Below the pieces are notes generated by a model, which was not told the origin of the DNA, ran no database searches, and saw only the letters and a list, made by a program, of their open reading frames with translations. Positions 6,801-7,552 of a stretch of 7,552 nucleotides of DNA are shown here, one piece after another (position 1 is the first letter of the stretch; the number at the start of each line of letters is the position of its first letter). Made by a program: the position numbers and the translations under genes. The DNA comes from JAJPGZ01 sp041167105. Lineage in GTDB: Bacteria; Verrucomicrobiota; Verrucomicrobiia; Chthoniobacterales; UBA10450. Location of the stretch: contig JBEEGX010000066.1 of NCBI GenBank assembly GCA_041167105.1, positions 1-7,552 on the forward strand. Direction: 5' to 3'.

Positions 6801-7430
6801 GCTACCGGAGACGAACGTCCAGGACGGAGCGCTCGAGAGCGCATCGAGTGTGCGCCACACACCGCCGCCTGCCGCCGCCGCCCACACTCGGCATGTGCTT
6901 ACGTTGCAAGTCGGATCGATCGCTAGCGCAGTGATGCGGCCCGACGTGATGTAAGGCGCGCCGCTAAAAGTTAGAACATCCGGAAAACTAGCGACACTCG
7001 GGCCGAAGAGCGACCAAGCCCCCGGCGAAGCAGCTGCCGCTGCCGCACTATTCGAAGAACCGGTCGCTTTACTTTGCTTCGCGAGTTGCAGCGCCTGCCT
7101 GGTTTTAAAATTGGTCCAAGCCTTCCGCGCATTTGCGGCCGCCGACATCGGCACATCTTTAGCGGGATATGCACGATGCGCGTAATCCTCTTCCGCCGCC
7201 GCGGCCGGCCCACGGTCGCCAAAATCACGCCCTGGCCGGGTCTCGCTGTTTTCAGGACCTCGCCGGAATTTGTCGGGCGTATGTTTATTCGTCGACCTTG
7301 CGACGTTGGAAACAACCATCGGATTCGATGCGACTAATGCCAGTGCGGTCGCACTCACGACGAACGTCACTGCTATCGCGCTGCGCACGTAAGGCGCGAC
7401 GTATTTTCTAAACGAGGGAATAAGACTCAT
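3885..7430 (-). CDS. Exported Asp-box (BNR/sortilin-like) beta-propeller protein with C-terminal dockerin-like domain
   Basis: This is an 1181-residue extracytoplasmic protein of unknown ligand or activity. Basic residues (R8-R16) precede a hydrophobic segment at about 18-35, which looks like a signal peptide or anchor. A low-complexity, Ala-rich linker follows to about 140. Residues 140-1006 form a propeller region with clear Asp-boxes STNGGDTW (250-257), STNGGATF (336-343), STDGGATW (403-410) and STDAGTSF (539-546). Degenerate copies are also present, as are family hallmarks: HPDSHAM (575-581), GSDGG (593-597), TQDNGTF (665-671) and a closing LYAATHGRSAW (992-1002). The length suits two seven-bladed propellers, as in sortilin/VPS10 or GH74-type folds. 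An Ig-like segment (about 1010-1122) and two dockerin/EF-hand loops (1126-1137 and 1157-1168) end the chain. Eleven cysteines, mostly in close pairs, fit an oxidising compartment. Sialidase or GH74 activity cannot be claimed. The ATG at 7430 is forced by an in-frame stop at 7470-7472; no Shine-Dalgarno is visible. The gene is monocistronic, ending in the terminator at 3815-3850. Confidence 0.9.
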   Translation of the reverse strand: MSLIPSFRKYVAPYVRSAIAVTFVVSATALALVASNPMVVSNVARSTNKHTPDKFRRGPENSETRPGRDFGDRGPAAAAEEDYAHRAYPAKDVPMSAAANARKAWTNFKTRQALQLAKQSKATGSSNSAAAAAASPGAWSLFGPSVASFPDVLTFSGAPYITSGRITALAIDPTCNVSTCRVWAAAAGGGVWRTLDALSSAPSWTFVSGSFATNAIGTLTYDAANGTLYAGTGEPNASADSEAGWGIYKSTNGGDTWTQMNATVGPITTTSPGTGPNGTYTGNAFAGRAISAIVVDPTNQNHLYVSSVRAVRGVASTGGATSNPTTPRPPFGLFESTNGGATFNFIWDGSDGPTFDGTNLKATIRGVNRVALDPGWNGTTNKTLYAGAFGATGAAGSGGVWRSTDGGATWGQIKSARNAANAQDRAEFAVTSLSGGNPRIYVGVGNDSEAAADLAHLYRTDDARAVAPTFTDLTAAESPTGTQDGQSLGYCGDPAVGAQCWYDNVVYSPPGKPDVVYLGGSYNYSRYGLRNNGRAFLRSTDAGTSFTDMTWDTTANATPPETCCQPDPTAPNGMHPDSHAMVEIPGTDKAIFGSDGGLMRSSGAFADISGQCASRGLGAASLAICQQLLKAVPTSLTGINAGLSTLQFQSLSVAGDNSSHLQGGTQDNGTFETYGSTVLWPQIIYGDGGQSGFNVSNSILRFNSFTSNFHDVNFQNGDPTKWVIASGPIAASGESALFYSPIIADPNPARAGTIFQGSKSVWRTQDWAGDQATLEANCPEFFHSGADPACGDFIALGPTGATNLTVSAADYRGTTRSGGSISFIARTPGDTGTIWVATSTGRVFISSNADDAAGSPAGANVTYTRLDTLAVNSPGRFVTSIYVDPANANHAWISYSGYAFNTPSTPGHIFSVVYNPSGATATWGNIDGAGFTIFPDFPATAVVADNNGDVYAANDWGVLRLPNGSAAWEVAGTGLPQVEVSGLTIVPGARKLYAATHGRSAWQLALPVNLLSASSRLTHPGAGTFDVDLPLAGPLGVECRNGSGNYLIVLHFNSALAGGNASVTGHNPAGGTGSVSSVTISGSDLLVNLTGVSDDQILTLTATNVTDANGTTLPSAAVNIGFAIGDTTGDKTVNSADIAQTKSQSGTLVGPTNFREDVTLDGNINSSDVGLVKSRSGTGLP

Positions 7431-7552
7431 ATTGTAGAGATAAAGGAAAGCTGCGGTTGTACTTAATGACTAAGTATGTTTGACCAGCCGGGATGAAATA
7501 CGTCAAGTCTGTAAAAATAACATTTCTGTCATGTCCCCTCCGTGTTTCGGCA
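7431..7552. other. Upstream region of the large propeller gene
   Basis: These 122 bases hold no supportable gene. On the minus strand a TTGACG at 7506-7501 is a fair -35 element, but the closest -10-like hexamer (CATACT, 7478-7473) is 22 bases away, too far for a standard sigma70 promoter. The stretch just before the large gene's ATG is pyrimidine-rich with no Shine-Dalgarno. On the plus strand an ATG at 7531 opens a frame of only seven codons before the window ends, which is too little to call a divergent gene. Confidence 0.4.

Noticed and set aside
3885..7430. Calling the large protein a sialidase because of its BNR/Asp-box repeats
   Set aside because: Asp-boxes occur in many unrelated propellers. 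The sialidase RIP motif and arginine triad are not evident, so the enzymatic name is not supported.
7531..7552. Possible divergent gene starting at the plus-strand ATG at 7531
   Set aside because: Only seven codons are visible, with no SD and no credible promoter.

Overview
The window carries four protein-coding genes, all on the minus strand. They read from high to low coordinates in this order: a large secreted beta-propeller protein (7430-3885), then typA/bipA (3740-1926), yebC (1904-1149) and rho (1084 to the window edge, 3' end missing). No rRNA, tRNA, CRISPR array, insertion sequence or phage gene is visible. The sequence is moderately GC-rich, and almost all of it is coding.

Organism: a free-living Gram-negative-type bacterium is likely. 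My best guess is a Verrucomicrobiota member of the Chthoniobacterales/Spartobacteria type. The guess rests on the C-terminal block of the large protein (an Ig-like segment followed by a dockerin-like pair of calcium loops ending in SRSGTGLP), a pattern I associate with that group. It also fits the lack of Shine-Dalgarno sequences at all four starts. This is inference; Acidobacteriota or another soil lineage cannot be excluded.

Layout: 7431-7552 is the upstream region of the large gene, with no confident promoter. The large gene encodes an 1181-residue exported protein with an N-terminal hydrophobic segment, a long Asp-box (BNR/sortilin-like) propeller region, an Ig-like segment and a terminal dockerin-like domain. 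A strong intrinsic terminator (3815-3850) follows it and closes the unit. An 82-base leader (3741-3822) contains a 12-base direct repeat, a possible promoter and a hairpin beside the typA start. It leads into typA, then yebC 21 bases later, then rho 64 bases later.

How the genes fit together: typA, yebC and rho probably form one operon of core gene-expression factors: a ribosome-associated GTPase, a YebC-family translation/regulatory factor and the transcription terminator Rho. The large gene is insulated from them by its terminator and does an unrelated extracellular job. I found no clearly new multi-gene system. The points most worth a second look are the Rho N-terminus (an Arg/Gly- and Asn-rich stretch instead of the usual helical domain), the propeller-plus-dockerin architecture, the structured SD-less typA leader, and the operon grouping itself.
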